From VAZQ01 sp963744275 (lineage in GTDB: Bacteria > Pseudomonadota > Alphaproteobacteria > Rhizobiales > Xanthobacteraceae), in assembly GCA_963744275.1 (NCBI GenBank), contig CAVUSX010000019.1, forward strand, positions 310,001-374,000: a stretch of 64,000 nt of DNA, in the 5' to 3' direction. The translations under genes and the position numbers were made by a program. This document shows, piece after piece, positions 1 through 8,952 of this stretch. The notes below the pieces were generated by a model. The model searched no databases and was not told the origin of the DNA. It saw nothing but the letters and a program-made list of their open reading frames with translations. Each line of letters begins with the position of its first letter. Position 1 is the stretch's first letter.

Positions 1-508
1 CGGCGCGCGCATTGGTCAGCAGGGCGCGGAACAGGCCCGGAACGTCGATGCCGAAATGCTCGTAGAAGCGGCGGTCCTCGGTGGCCAGCACCGCCTTGAT
101 CAGGTTGTCCGGGAATTCCTCCAGCGGGATCGAATCGTTGTGCCGGATGCCGCGCGAGCCGATCTCGTTGCCGTAGCGATCCAGGAAGGTGACGGCGAGC
201 TCGGATTTCTTCAGCCAATCCTCGTCCGCGGTCTCGCGAAAGGCCGGCACCGCGAGCGCCAGCAGCAGCACCAGGCCGCAGCCGCCGAGCGTCGCCATCT
301 CCGAAAGCGGCTCGATGAACAGCCAGCGCCGCCAGCCCGCGACATGGAAACGATCCATGAACACGGTGAAGCGCTCATAGAGTTCGCGTCCCCAGGTCCT
401 GGTCTGGTAGAAACCGGAGTCGAAGCGCGAATCGAGATCGAGCTGGAACCGGCGCAGCCGCGCCTTCCAACGGTTTCGGCCCTGGTCGTCGTGAAGCAGA
501 TCGCGCAC
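1..508 (-). CDS. Class A penicillin-binding protein (PBP1A type), N-terminal part
   Basis: Bifunctional peptidoglycan glycosyltransferase/transpeptidase that polymerises and crosslinks the cell wall on the outer face of the inner membrane. Only the first ~169 residues are in the window. After a ~70-residue cytoplasmic leader rich in basic residues comes one membrane segment (about residues 74-90). The start of the GT51 transglycosylase domain follows, with the hallmark ATEDRRFYEHFGID carrying the catalytic glutamate near residue 144. The frame is closed by a TAA at 569-571. The start taken is GTG at 508, because the leader upstream of the first ATG (358) is also seen in rhizobial PBP1A proteins as I recall them. 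The transpeptidase domain lies beyond the left edge. Confidence 0.85.
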   Translation of the reverse strand, partial: MRDLLHDDQGRNRWKARLRRFQLDLDSRFDSGFYQTRTWGRELYERFTVFMDRFHVAGWRRWLFIEPLSEMATLGGCGLVLLLALAVPAFRETADEDWLKKSELAVTFLDRYGNEIGSRGIRHNDSIPLEEFPDNLIKAVLATEDRRFYEHFGIDVPGLFRALLTNARA

Positions 509-702
509 AGTCGGCTCTCGCGCCGAGATCGCGCCGGCGAAACGGATTCGTTCCGCCGTCGGCTCTTCTTAGCCGATCAGATCGGGCCGGACTATGGCGC
601 AATAGCCACAAGGTGAAGCGAAAGAGCAGGGCGTCGACGCCGCCTGCGCGCGACCGGGGCGGCCGGCGTTGTTTCCAGGGATTTTCAGGAAGGCTGAGCA
701 TC

Positions 703-1194
703 ATGGCGCATGAAGAGGTTCCGTTCTGGAAGCGCAAGTCATTGGAAAAAATGACGAAATCCGAATGGGAGAGCGTGTGTGACGGATGCGGCAAGTGCTG
801 CCTGGTCAAGCTCGAGGATGCCGACAACAGCGACCGGACCTATTTCACCGAGGTCGGCTGCCGCCTCTTGGACGGCGAGACCTGCGGCTGCCGAAACTAC
901 CGCAACCGGACCGCGGAAGTGCATGATTGCGTCAAGCTAACTCCGCGAAATGTAAAGAAAATCGTCTGGCTGCCGCCGACCTGTGGCTACCGCCTCTTGG
1001 CCGACGGACGGGACCTCTATTGGTGGCATCCGCTGGTCTCGGGCGACCCCGAGACCGTGCATGAGGCCGGTATCTCGGTGCGCGGGCGGGTCAAGGCGAC
1101 CGAGGAGGACGTGCCCGACGATCAGCTCGAGGACTGGATCGTGAACTGGCCGCTGCGAATCCCCAAAGCGGCGCGGCGCAAGCCCAAGACCTGA
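703..1194 (+). CDS. YcgN family cysteine-cluster protein
   Basis: 163-residue cytosolic protein of the YcgN/UPF0260 family, whose function is not established. The family signature is visible: an N-terminal PFWKRKSL segment, then the cluster CDGCGKCC at about residues 27-34. Further cysteines in CRLLDGETCGCRNYRNR complete what is probably a metal- or Fe-S-binding site. The start is the ATG at 703, which gives the usual family N-terminus; the frame is open further upstream but that part looks unrelated. It is transcribed away from the PBP gene, so the two promoters probably share the ~195 bases between them. Confidence 0.85.
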   Translation: MAHEEVPFWKRKSLEKMTKSEWESVCDGCGKCCLVKLEDADNSDRTYFTEVGCRLLDGETCGCRNYRNRTAEVHDCVKLTPRNVKKIVWLPPTCGYRLLADGRDLYWWHPLVSGDPETVHEAGISVRGRVKATEEDVPDDQLEDWIVNWPLRIPKAARRKPKT

Positions 1195-1374
1195 CGGGGT
1201 TTCGAATCAGAGCGCGCGGCCGGCCGCAGCCGCCGCGAAGGCGGACCCGGAGGGCGGACGAATCATGGCTGCCCTGTGCTGCCTCCCATTGCCTTGCCGG
1301 GATCGCCAAGCAATCTTGCCGCCGGGCCCAGCAGAAAAATCCGGCGACACGATTTGGCGACACGAAGAGAGTTC

Positions 1375-2898
1375 ATGAGCCCGAGCCGCGACCGCGCCGC
1401 GGACGCCCCGCCGGCGGATCAGCGCCATGCGCCGGCGCCCATGGACCAGGCCACCGTGCGGGCCATCATCGGCGGCATCATGCTGGCGATGTTCCTGAGC
1501 GCGCTCGAGCAGACCATCGTGGCGCCGGCGCTGCCGACCATCGGGCGCAGCCTGTCCGATATCGACAATCTATCCTGGGTGGTGACCGCCTATCTGCTCA
1601 GCACCACGCTCGCCACCGCCCTGTTCGGCAAGCTCTCCGACATCTACGGGCGGCGCGCCCTCATGTTGATCAGCGTGAGCGTGTTCGTGCTGGGGTCGGT
1701 CGCCTGCGCGCTCGCCCCCACCCTGTGGGCGCTGGTGGCCGCACGCGCCCTGCAGGGACTGGGCGGCGGCGGCATCCTGCCGCTCGCCCAGACCGTGGTC
1801 GCGGACATCCTGTCGCCGCGCGAACGCCCCATGGTTCAGAGCTACTCCTCGGTCATGTTCATGAGCGCCAGCATCCTGGGGCCGGTGCTGGGCGGATTTC
1901 TCACCGACTACATCCACTGGTCGATGATCTTCTGGGTCAATCTGCCGCTCGGCGCCGCCGCCCTGCTGATGACCAACCGGGCGCTCAAGCGGCTGCCGCG
2001 CCACGAACGGCCGCACCGGCTCGACATTTTCGGCGCCGCCCTGATGGTCGCGGCCGCGGTGGCGTTGCTGCTGGCGCTGAGCTGGGGCGGCAGCCGTTAT
2101 GGCTGGGGTTCGGCGCCGATCCTGGGCTTGCTCGGCCTCTCGGCGCTCATGTGGGGGATGTTCGGATGGCGCCTGATGACCGCGCCGGAGCCGTTTATTC
2201 CGCTCAGCATGGTGCGCGAGCCGGTGGTCGGCGCCATCGTGGTGGCCGGCTTCTTCGGCATCGGGACCATCATCGGGCTGTCGATCTTCATGCCGCTTTA
2301 TATCGAGCTGGTGCTCGGGCAGTCGGCGAGCGCCTCCGGATTGGTGCTGATCGCGTTCATGGGCGGAGCCACCATCGGATCGCTGACGGCCGGGCGCCTG
2401 CTGTCGCGGCTCGATCACTACAAGCGGGTGCCGATGGTCGGGCTGCCGCTCGGCATCGCGATGCTGGTGATCTTCGCCATCTGGCCGGACCGCTTTTCGG
2501 TTCCCGAAGTGGCCGCCCTCCTGGTCCTCGGCGGATTGGGCATGGGCACCATGTATCCGACCACCACCGTGATCATCCAGAACGCCGTGCTGCCGCATCA
2601 GCTCGGCACCGCGACCGGCACGCTGAACTTCTTCCGCCAGCTCGGCGGCGCCATCGTGGTCGCGGTCTTCGGCGCGATCGTGCTCGGCGGGTTCGACACC
2701 CATGCCTCCGGCGCCATCGTGCTGGAGCGACTGTCCGGCGCCGCCGGCGCCGCCGATTTCGCCGGCCTGTTCCGCTTCGTCTTCATCGCGGCGGCGAGCT
2801 TTCTGGCCGCCGCCTTCGTGGCCGTCCTCTGCATCGTCGAGCGGCCGTTGCGCGGTCCCTCGGCCAGGCCGCAGTCCGCGCCCGCCGCCGCCGAATAG
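1375..2898 (+). CDS. MFS exporter, DHA2 (14-TMS drug:H+ antiporter) family
   Basis: 507-residue inner-membrane protein, almost entirely hydrophobic, expected to expel drugs or other small molecules in exchange for protons. The N-terminal helix carries SALEQTIVAPALPTIG, a version of the DHA2 motif LDxTIVNVALP. Loop 2-3 has the MFS motif GKLSDIYGRR, and helix 5 has an antiporter-type GPVLGGF. The chosen ATG (1375) follows a GAAGAGAG ribosome site; an in-frame GTG lies upstream at 1276 with nothing family-like between. The gene stands alone. The substrate cannot be told from sequence. Confidence 0.88.
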   Translation: MSPSRDRAADAPPADQRHAPAPMDQATVRAIIGGIMLAMFLSALEQTIVAPALPTIGRSLSDIDNLSWVVTAYLLSTTLATALFGKLSDIYGRRALMLISVSVFVLGSVACALAPTLWALVAARALQGLGGGGILPLAQTVVADILSPRERPMVQSYSSVMFMSASILGPVLGGFLTDYIHWSMIFWVNLPLGAAALLMTNRALKRLPRHERPHRLDIFGAALMVAAAVALLLALSWGGSRYGWGSAPILGLLGLSALMWGMFGWRLMTAPEPFIPLSMVREPVVGAIVVAGFFGIGTIIGLSIFMPLYIELVLGQSASASGLVLIAFMGGATIGSLTAGRLLSRLDHYKRVPMVGLPLGIAMLVIFAIWPDRFSVPEVAALLVLGGLGMGTMYPTTTVIIQNAVLPHQLGTATGTLNFFRQLGGAIVVAVFGAIVLGGFDTHASGAIVLERLSGAAGAADFAGLFRFVFIAAASFLAAAFVAVLCIVERPLRGPSARPQSAPAAAE

Positions 2899-3010
2899 GC
2901 GACCGCAGTGGTCTCGATCATGGCCTTCGAGGCCGGCGCCGGCCGAGCAGAGGACACCTAAGGGAAATCCCTTAGGTGCAGCCTCACCGTCCCGGATTTA
3001 TCAAATATTT

Positions 3011-3181
3011 ATGGAACGTGACCGTCCCGCCGAGCTGCCGTGCCCGCGCTGCCGCGCGTCGATGCGTCGCGTTCGCGCCGTTCCGCAATTGGGCTCCCAC
3101 CCGGAATTGCTGACGTTCCGCTGCAGCAGCTGCGATCACGTCGAGACGGTCGAGCACCATCAGCCGCCGAATTCGCTTTGA
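3011..3181 (+). CDS. Small zinc-ribbon protein, copy 1 of 2
   Basis: 56-residue protein with two cysteine pairs, CPRC near residues 11-14 and CSSC near 38-41, spaced as in a zinc ribbon. It has no signal peptide or membrane segment. Small proteins of this kind are common, unnamed and often multicopy in Bradyrhizobium relatives. The next gene, 93 bases downstream, encodes a protein of exactly the same length that keeps the same core: CPxC, then VRxVPxLG, PxLLxFxC, and SHVET or DHVET. The two are therefore a tandem duplicate. Function unknown; nucleic-acid binding or redox sensing would be guesses. Confidence 0.7.
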   Translation: MERDRPAELPCPRCRASMRRVRAVPQLGSHPELLTFRCSSCDHVETVEHHQPPNSL

Positions 3182-3273
3182 AGCCAAACCACACCGGCGG
3201 CCCGTTATTGCGGAACAGGCCTTAAGGGCATCACCTGAATTGTAGGCGAATTGAATCGGCCTAATTTGCGGCG

Positions 3274-3444
3274 ATGTTGATCACCCGACCCGACCCGACG
3301 ACATCGACCGCGCTTTGCCCGTGCTGCCGGGAGCCGATGAAGCTCGTGCGCACCGTACCCAAGCTCGGCGGGCTCCCGGCGCTGCTCGTATTCCTGTGCG
3401 AGCGCTGCAGTCACGTCGAAACGATCGAGCAGAAAGCCGCCTAG
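3274..3444 (+). CDS. Small zinc-ribbon protein, copy 2 of 2
   Basis: 56 residues starting at ATG 3274, with cysteine pairs CPCC (about residues 15-18) and CERC (about 42-45). The central MKLVRTVPKLGGLPALLVF aligns with the same part of the gene at 3011-3181, while the N- and C-termini have diverged. The conserved metal ligands and the protein-level similarity across a divergent DNA sequence argue that both copies are real genes rather than chance frames. It ends 95 bases before the convergent stop of the beta-propeller gene at 3540. Confidence 0.65.
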   Translation: MLITRPDPTTSTALCPCCREPMKLVRTVPKLGGLPALLVFLCERCSHVETIEQKAA

Positions 3445-3539
3445 CCGTAGATTACGTCAGGGTCACCCAAAAAAATCTCCCCCGCCTGCGGGCCGCAAGC
3501 GGGGGAGGGTGTCCGTCCAAACGAACCTCGGGGGCGGGC

Positions 3540-5402
3540 CTATTGTCCGGCCTGTGCCTTGAGGGCCTGCAGGTCCGCCTCGCTGCGGAACGACATCACC
3601 GCGACCTTGCTGGTGCGCGAATAGGGCAGCACCACCTCCATCTTGCCGTCGCGCTCGAGCAGCGAGATGTAGCGCGCCTCGGTGCCGCGCGTGGGCAGGT
3701 CGAAGGTCGTCCATTTGTTGCTGGCCGGATCGAACTTCATGATCACGTCCGAGGTCCAGATGTTGAGCCAGGCATTGTGGCCGCTGTCGACCGCCACGTG
3801 ATAGGGCTGCATGACGCCGGGACCCGGCAGCGGCACGAACGTGGTCGCCATGGTGTGGATGTCGATCTTGGCGAGCGTGCCGCCCCAGGAGTTTCCGACC
3901 CAGAGGACGTCGCCGTTCTTGTCGCTGCCCATCCGGCGCGGCCCCTCGTTCCAGGGAACCGGCTGGTTGAAGTCGGCGGGCGCATATTTCTCGTAGAACG
4001 AGCGCTGCTCGTCGCTGATGAGGTCCTTGTCCATCACCACGCGCGGCAGCTTGAGCTCGGAGGCCTGTCCGGTCTTGGCGTCGGCGTGGCCGATGATGTC
4101 GAGGGTCATCTCCGCCCACCAGCCGTTGCCCTCGCGGTCGCCGGCCGCCCCGTAGGTCGTGCCGGTGCCGTTCGGGGTCTTGTAGGTGAGCGACTTGAAT
4201 TCGGTGAAGGTCTCGGTCGCGGGGTCGAAGCGCAGGGCGCCTTCCGCCGACGATACCCAGATCTTGCCCTTGCCGTCGAAGTCGACGGTGGTGGCGCCGC
4301 CGGTTCCGGCGATGCCGTTGGGCGGCTGGAAGACCTGGATCTGCTCGGTCCTGGGATCGAGCCGGCCCAGGCTGCCCTTGCCCGGATTGACGTTGAACCA
4401 GATGATCCCGCTGGGATCGCGGGTCATGCCGTGGGTATTGGCGGCCATGCCGTTCTGGCCGTTCACCTTGAACATCTTGACGGCCCCGGTCTGCGCGTCG
4501 ATGCGGCCGATCGAGGTGTTGTGATTGGGCACGTTGGAGGTGAACCAGATGTTGCCGTCGAGATCGGCCCACGAATCATGGACGAGCGAGCCGACGCGCG
4601 AGGGCGTTCCCTTCGACCAGTCGCTGCCGTCGTTGAGCTGGTATTTGGTCGGCAAGCCGGCGTCGGCCTCGACCGGAACGTCGTATTCCTTGTACACGAC
4701 GCGCGCGGCCTCGCCGGTGGGTCGCGGCCGCAGCTTGAACTTCATCGAGGTCTCGCCCGGTCCGCGCGCCCGCGCCAGATAGGCCGCCAGCTCCTTCTGA
4801 TTGAAATCGAGAACGCCGTTGACCTTGTCGGGGCCGAGATAGACGCCCGAGACGTTGACGTGCTTCATCAGCTCGATGATGGCGCTCCAGCCGGCGGCGT
4901 CGAACTTGTGCTGCAACGGATAGTTCGGGGTGTGGCAGCCGGTGCAGTTGTTGTGCACGATGCTCTTCAGGCGCGCGTCATCCGGGGTCTCGTCGGGCAG
5001 CGACGCGAGGACCAGATCGCCGGGCAATTGCCGTTCGAAATCCGCGAGCGTGGCGAGCTTGAAATCCTGATGCTTGGCGGCGGTGAGATCGACCTCGTCC
5101 TTGGCGGTGGCGAACGTCAGCGCCTGCGCCCAGACCCGGTACTTGCCGGCCGGCAGCGGCGGGAAATAATAGTTGCCGCCGTCGTCGGTGAAGACCGTGG
5201 TGGTGATGGTGGCGCCCTCCTGCTTGGCGGAGACCGTGACCCCGGCGAGCTTCTCGCCCGCCGCCGACGTGATCGATCCGCTCAGCAGCGCATCGGCGGC
5301 CTGCGCCGACAACGGGATCAAGGCGGTTGCCGCCAATCCGGCCGCCGCGATGGCGGCCAGGGTGAAACGCTTTGCATGTCTGAAGCTGTCTGCATCTCTC
5401 AT
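3540..5402 (-). CDS. Secreted monoheme protein: regulatory-like domain plus Vgb-like beta-propeller
   Basis: 620-residue exported protein. A signal peptide ending in SAQA-AD (about residue 35) is followed by a carboxypeptidase regulatory-like beta-sandwich (about 37-110). A heme-attachment motif NNCTGCHTP sits at C153/C156/H157. Residues ~280-610 form a propeller of the virginiamycin-B-lyase (streptogramin lyase) type, seen as repeated D-G-x-I/L-W-x-S/T blades. The start ATG (5402) has GGGAG seven bases upstream; a second ATG at 5408 is in frame. The cytochrome c gene lies just upstream in the same direction with a ~29-base gap, so the pair is probably an operon for a periplasmic oxidation. 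The propeller is unlikely to be an actual streptogramin lyase. Substrate unknown. Confidence 0.75.
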   Translation of the reverse strand: MRDADSFRHAKRFTLAAIAAAGLAATALIPLSAQAADALLSGSITSAAGEKLAGVTVSAKQEGATITTTVFTDDGGNYYFPPLPAGKYRVWAQALTFATAKDEVDLTAAKHQDFKLATLADFERQLPGDLVLASLPDETPDDARLKSIVHNNCTGCHTPNYPLQHKFDAAGWSAIIELMKHVNVSGVYLGPDKVNGVLDFNQKELAAYLARARGPGETSMKFKLRPRPTGEAARVVYKEYDVPVEADAGLPTKYQLNDGSDWSKGTPSRVGSLVHDSWADLDGNIWFTSNVPNHNTSIGRIDAQTGAVKMFKVNGQNGMAANTHGMTRDPSGIIWFNVNPGKGSLGRLDPRTEQIQVFQPPNGIAGTGGATTVDFDGKGKIWVSSAEGALRFDPATETFTEFKSLTYKTPNGTGTTYGAAGDREGNGWWAEMTLDIIGHADAKTGQASELKLPRVVMDKDLISDEQRSFYEKYAPADFNQPVPWNEGPRRMGSDKNGDVLWVGNSWGGTLAKIDIHTMATTFVPLPGPGVMQPYHVAVDSGHNAWLNIWTSDVIMKFDPASNKWTTFDLPTRGTEARYISLLERDGKMEVVLPYSRTSKVAVMSFRSEADLQALKAQAGQ

Positions 5403-5431
5403 GTTCATTCTCCCTTCGGGGGCCGATCCGC

Positions 5432-5788
5432 TCAACGCGCCGCCGGCGCGGGCGGATTCGGGGCTGGCACGGTTTTCAGGAACGCGACGATCGCAGCGAT
5501 CTGGGTAGGCTCGAACTGAAATCGGAAACCGGGCATGCGCGAGGTTCCGGCGCTGATGAACTCGCGCATGGCGTCCTCTTGGCCGCCGAGCGTGTCCTTC
5601 GACAGGACCGGCCCGTATTGCCCGCTCGTGATTTGCGGCTTGGTGTGGCAGACGACGCAGGATTGATAGAACAGCCTCTGGCCGAGCTTCTGCGTGTCGT
5701 TGAGCGACGAACCGGTGTCGGCAGGTTGCGCCCATGCGCCATGCGGCAGGGTGAGCACGAGAAGCGCGATCCCGACGCGACGAACCAT
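5432..5788 (-). CDS. Small class I cytochrome c
   Basis: 118-residue periplasmic monoheme cytochrome. It has a signal peptide ending around AWA-Q (residue 20), the heme motif CVVCH at C44/C47/H48, and a distal methionine in SRMPGFRF near residue 84. The C-terminal helix (ITAIVAFL-like) is typical of class I cytochromes. A near-ideal ribosome site GGGAGG lies seven bases before the ATG. It is first in a two-gene unit with the propeller/monoheme protein and probably takes electrons from it toward the respiratory chain (inference from context). Confidence 0.8.
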   Translation of the reverse strand: MVRRVGIALLVLTLPHGAWAQPADTGSSLNDTQKLGQRLFYQSCVVCHTKPQITSGQYGPVLSKDTLGGQEDAMREFISAGTSRMPGFRFQFEPTQIAAIVAFLKTVPAPNPPAPAAR

Positions 5789-5969
5789 CTCAAATCCTCC
5801 CGGATGCACGAGCCCGAGCCGAGCCCGCTGATAAGCTCTTGCGGCAAGCCCTTGACCCGACATCTGAACCGGGCGCTGCGAGCGGGCGGCTTCAATCCGG
5901 ACGCCCGCAGCCGAGCTTTGCAGCAATGTTACGCCGCAACCGGGATCGAAGGGAAGGGGCTTGCGGGTG

Positions 5970-6299
5970 CTATGGCCCGACCCCCAAGGTCGTGTCCTTG
6001 GGCAGCTTGCGGGCGTCCCGCGACATCTCGAGGCAGGTCAGCAATTCCGTATAGGTCGGGGCGCCGCCGGTCGTCGACAGGCGGGTGCAAAGGCTGCGAT
6101 CCGCGGGCGTGAACGCGCTCCATTCCTTGACCAGCTGCTCACGCGCGCCCTTCTCGTCGTCGAGGCAGGCCGCCAAGTCTTGCTTGACGCCGATGTCCCC
6201 GCTCGCTGCCTGCCGGCAGCTCGGCTCGACATTGAACGAGGGAGCCGGATCCGCCACCGCAATCGTCAAATGCGCACCGATCAGCAGGACTGGAATCAT
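5970..6299 (-). CDS. Small exported conserved hypothetical protein
   Basis: 109 residues. A short hydrophobic N-terminus (IPVLLIGAHLTIAVA) suggests secretion. The mature part has four cysteines (SCRQAA, AACLDDE, LCTRLS, LTCLEMS) that could form two disulfides. The ribosome site GGAGGAGGT five bases before the ATG at 6299 is very strong. I do not recognise a named family; similar short proteins occur in Bradyrhizobium. It lies between the cytochrome unit and the collagen-like gene, all on the minus strand but with long gaps. Confidence 0.6.
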   Translation of the reverse strand: MIPVLLIGAHLTIAVADPAPSFNVEPSCRQAASGDIGVKQDLAACLDDEKGAREQLVKEWSAFTPADRSLCTRLSTTGGAPTYTELLTCLEMSRDARKLPKDTTLGVGP

Positions 6300-6581
6300 G
6301 GTGACCTCCTCCGTGCGGCTTCGACCAGTCGACGGGGCAACGCCCGAGCCGGCTTCCGGTTGCACGGACATCGATCGTGCCGGCGGGGACTGTCGAGGGG
6401 GTCGGCAGCTCCGGTGAAGCACCGGAGCTGCCGTTCCGGATAGCTGGTATCGGGGGGGTCGGGGCGCTATCCGGGTAGCGTCCTGCTTAGCGCAAAGCGC
6501 GCGCTCCAGCACCGGTGCGCGCGGAATTGTTGGTGCTTAACCTTTGCACTTAACGTTAAGGTTTTGGTCGAAGGCGCAGCT

Positions 6582-7490
6582 TCAATGCGAGGCGCAATAC
6601 GCCACCATGGCGTCGCTGTTGCCGATGCCGCAGGAGACGCTGCGATCGCCGGTCAGCGTCGCGGGCGCCTGCTTGGGACAGACCGCGTTGAGCGCGGTCT
6701 CGTTCTGGTCGCAGGTCACTGCGCAAATCTGGCCGGCCGAGCATGCTTGCCGCACCCGCCGGATCTCGAGCCCCGCAACCCCAGCTTCACCCCGCGGTCC
6801 AGGCGCTCCGGCTTCGCCGCGCGGGCCCGCGGACCCTTGCCCCCCCGGTGCGCCCTGTACCCCTTGCGGACCTTGCGGACCTTGCGGTCCGGCCGGACCC
6901 GCTTCGCCGCGTGGACCGGCAGGTCCCTGCGGTCCCCCCGATCCTTGCAGTCCCGATGCGCCTTGCGGTCCGGCCGGGCCTTGCAGCCCTTGCGGTCCGG
7001 TGGCGCCCGCCGGTCCGGGCGCGCCGGCCACACCCGGCTCGCCGCGAGCCCCGCTCGCGGCGCAGTTGGCGACAACCGCCTTGCGTTCGCTGTCCCCCGA
7101 TTTGAGCGTCACGGCGCAGTTCGTCGGGTAATAGGCGAGGCGAAACGTGAAGCGGCCGTTTCGATCGCTGCTGGTGGTAAAGCGGTCATCCGCGGACACC
7201 ACGGCGCGCGGATTTTGGGTTTGTCCCGCAATGAGCAACGCGCCGGCCTGGATGGCGGCGGCGCTCAGCCTGATGCCGGGGCGAGCGCGGCCGTCTTCGA
7301 GCTCTCGACGCCGCTTGGCTTGGTGCAGCCTTGCTTGGTGCAGCGCGGCGTCTTGATGGCGGTTCTGCGGATCGTGGCCGGATGAATGGCGATGCGAATA
7401 TTTGTTCGAATATTCGTTCTTGGCGAGCGCCGACTCAATGGCCGTCAGGCACGACACGGCGACGATGAACGCAACCAACACAACACGCAT
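6582..7490 (-). CDS. Secreted collagen-like (Gly-X-Y) protein
   Basis: 302 residues. A signal peptide (about 1-23, ending SALA) leads into a His/Gln/Arg-rich stretch (25-70). A beta-sandwich-like domain (about 75-146) with cysteines in PTNC and VANCAA follows. Next come 31 uninterrupted Gly-X-Y triplets (about 147-239), rich in GPQ, GPA and GEA, and a cysteine-rich tail of ~60 residues (CSAGQICAVTC through VSCGIG and VAYC). The triplet block predicts a ~27 nm trimeric stalk, with the tail as a possible trimerisation or binding head. It may be an envelope fibre or adhesin. The start ATG at 7490 follows GGGGTGG. No partner gene is adjacent. Confidence 0.8.
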   Translation of the reverse strand: MRVVLVAFIVAVSCLTAIESALAKNEYSNKYSHRHSSGHDPQNRHQDAALHQARLHQAKRRRELEDGRARPGIRLSAAAIQAGALLIAGQTQNPRAVVSADDRFTTSSDRNGRFTFRLAYYPTNCAVTLKSGDSERKAVVANCAASGARGEPGVAGAPGPAGATGPQGLQGPAGPQGASGLQGSGGPQGPAGPRGEAGPAGPQGPQGPQGVQGAPGGQGSAGPRGEAGAPGPRGEAGVAGLEIRRVRQACSAGQICAVTCDQNETALNAVCPKQAPATLTGDRSVSCGIGNSDAMVAYCASH

Positions 7491-7865
7491 GACCACCCCT
7501 CCCCACGTTGGCGCCACCTTGGTGTCCGAAACTTGGGAGAAATATGACCGGCATGGGGTTGCGCACCGGGGAATATGGGCTCGACCGGAGATGAGGCAGC
7601 GCAGCCGGTGGAGGTGTCACGCCGCCAAGTCCCGAGGGCAGGGCGGAATCCTGCGCGCGTGCCGGCCGCGGAATACCGGCGTGTTGCAAGCGCCGGTATC
7701 CGCCCACGGGCGGTGAGCCGCAACCGGGACGAGAGCTTGTTCATGCGCGGTTCACCCGCGCGTACCTATGAAGCTGACCGTGCCCGTGTTTCCAACCCAG
7801 ACTCCAGCCCCAAGCCCGTTGCGCTGCGCGCACACGGACAGCAACCAGCGGCGACACCACGCTCC

Positions 7866-8270
7866 ATGCCGAGCTCGATGCGCAGGCCGATGATCAGCTC
7901 CACGCTCGAGTCCAGGCGCAAGACCGGGCTCGAGCCTGCGGGCGGAATCCGGGCGGCGGCCGGCCTGGGCTTGGCTGCCGCGCTGAGCATCGCGGTACCG
8001 ATCTCGGCGGTGCCGACGCCGGGTCTCGCCGCCGAACCGACGCATTGCCTGAGCGGCGACGAGCAGCGCGCCGCCATCGTCAACGGCAAGACCGTGCCGA
8101 TCGCCACCGTGATACATTCGCTGCATCGCGCGCCGAAAGACGTCATCAAAGCCCAGCTCTGCCAAGAGCCCGACCGGCTGATCTATAAGCTGACACTGCT
8201 CGGGCGCGATGGCAAAGTGAAGCGCGAGACCGTCGACGCGACCAGTGGGGCCGTGGTCGGCGAGCGATAG
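7866..8270 (+). CDS. PepSY-like periplasmic protein upstream of a two-component system
   Basis: About 134 residues with one hydrophobic stretch (AAAGLGLAAALSIAVPISAVP) that reads as a signal or anchor. The C-terminal domain has the PepSY-like pattern IATVIHSLHRAPKDVIKAQLC...LIYKLTLLGRDGKV. Such proteins often precede PhoP/PhoQ-type systems and may tune the sensor. The stop lies 13 bases before the response-regulator start, so the three genes form one operon. The start is uncertain: the frame is open upstream, with another ATG at 7743. Confidence 0.6.
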   Translation: MPSSMRRPMISSTLESRRKTGLEPAGGIRAAAGLGLAAALSIAVPISAVPTPGLAAEPTHCLSGDEQRAAIVNGKTVPIATVIHSLHRAPKDVIKAQLCQEPDRLIYKLTLLGRDGKVKRETVDATSGAVVGER

Positions 8271-8283
8271 CCGGAGAACATCA

Positions 8284-8952
8284 GTGCGTCTCCTCGTGGT
8301 CGAGGACGATCCCGATCTCAACCGTCAGCTGACGACGGCGCTCACCGACGCCGGATATGTGGTCGATCGCGCCTTCGACGGCGAGGAGGGCCACTTCCTG
8401 GGCGAAAGCGAGCCCTATGACGCGGTGATCCTCGACATCGGCTTGCCGAAGATGGACGGCATCTCGGTGCTGGAGTCATGGCGCCGCGCCGGCCGCCTCA
8501 TGCCGGTGCTCATCCTGACCGCGCGCGACCGCTGGAGCGACAAGGTGCAGGGCTTCGATGCCGGCGCGGACGACTATGTCGCCAAGCCGTTTCACCTCGA
8601 GGAGGTGCTGGCGCGCATCCGGGCCCTTCTGCGCCGCTCGACCGGGCACGCCAAGAGCGAGCTGATCTGCGGGACGGTGCGCCTCGATACCCGCAGCGGC
8701 CGGGTCACCGTCGACGGCAACCCGGTCAAGCTCACCTCGCACGAATACCGGCTGCTCTCCTATCTGATGCACCATACCGGCCGCGTGGTCTCGCGCACCG
8801 AGCTGGTCGAGCATCTCTACGATCAGGATTTCGACCGCGACTTCAACACCATCGAGGTCTTCGTCGGCCGCATCCGCAAGAAGCTCGGCGTCGACGTCAT
8901 TCAGACCGTCCGCGGCCTGGGTTATCTGCTCAGCCCGTCCGATGCGCGCTAA
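8284..8952 (+). CDS. OmpR/PhoP-type response regulator
   Basis: 222-residue DNA-binding regulator. The receiver domain (about 1-115) has the acidic pair EDD near the start, the phosphoacceptor aspartate in DAVILDIGLPKMDG, a threonine in ILTARD and a lysine in VAKPFH. The winged-helix effector domain (about 125-220) ends with TVRGLGYLL, typical of the OmpR/PhoB group. The GTG start (8284) has GGAG seven bases upstream. It overlaps the kinase start by 11 bases, consistent with translational coupling. Confidence 0.92.
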   Translation: MRLLVVEDDPDLNRQLTTALTDAGYVVDRAFDGEEGHFLGESEPYDAVILDIGLPKMDGISVLESWRRAGRLMPVLILTARDRWSDKVQGFDAGADDYVAKPFHLEEVLARIRALLRRSTGHAKSELICGTVRLDTRSGRVTVDGNPVKLTSHEYRLLSYLMHHTGRVVSRTELVEHLYDQDFDRDFNTIEVFVGRIRKKLGVDVIQTVRGLGYLLSPSDAR

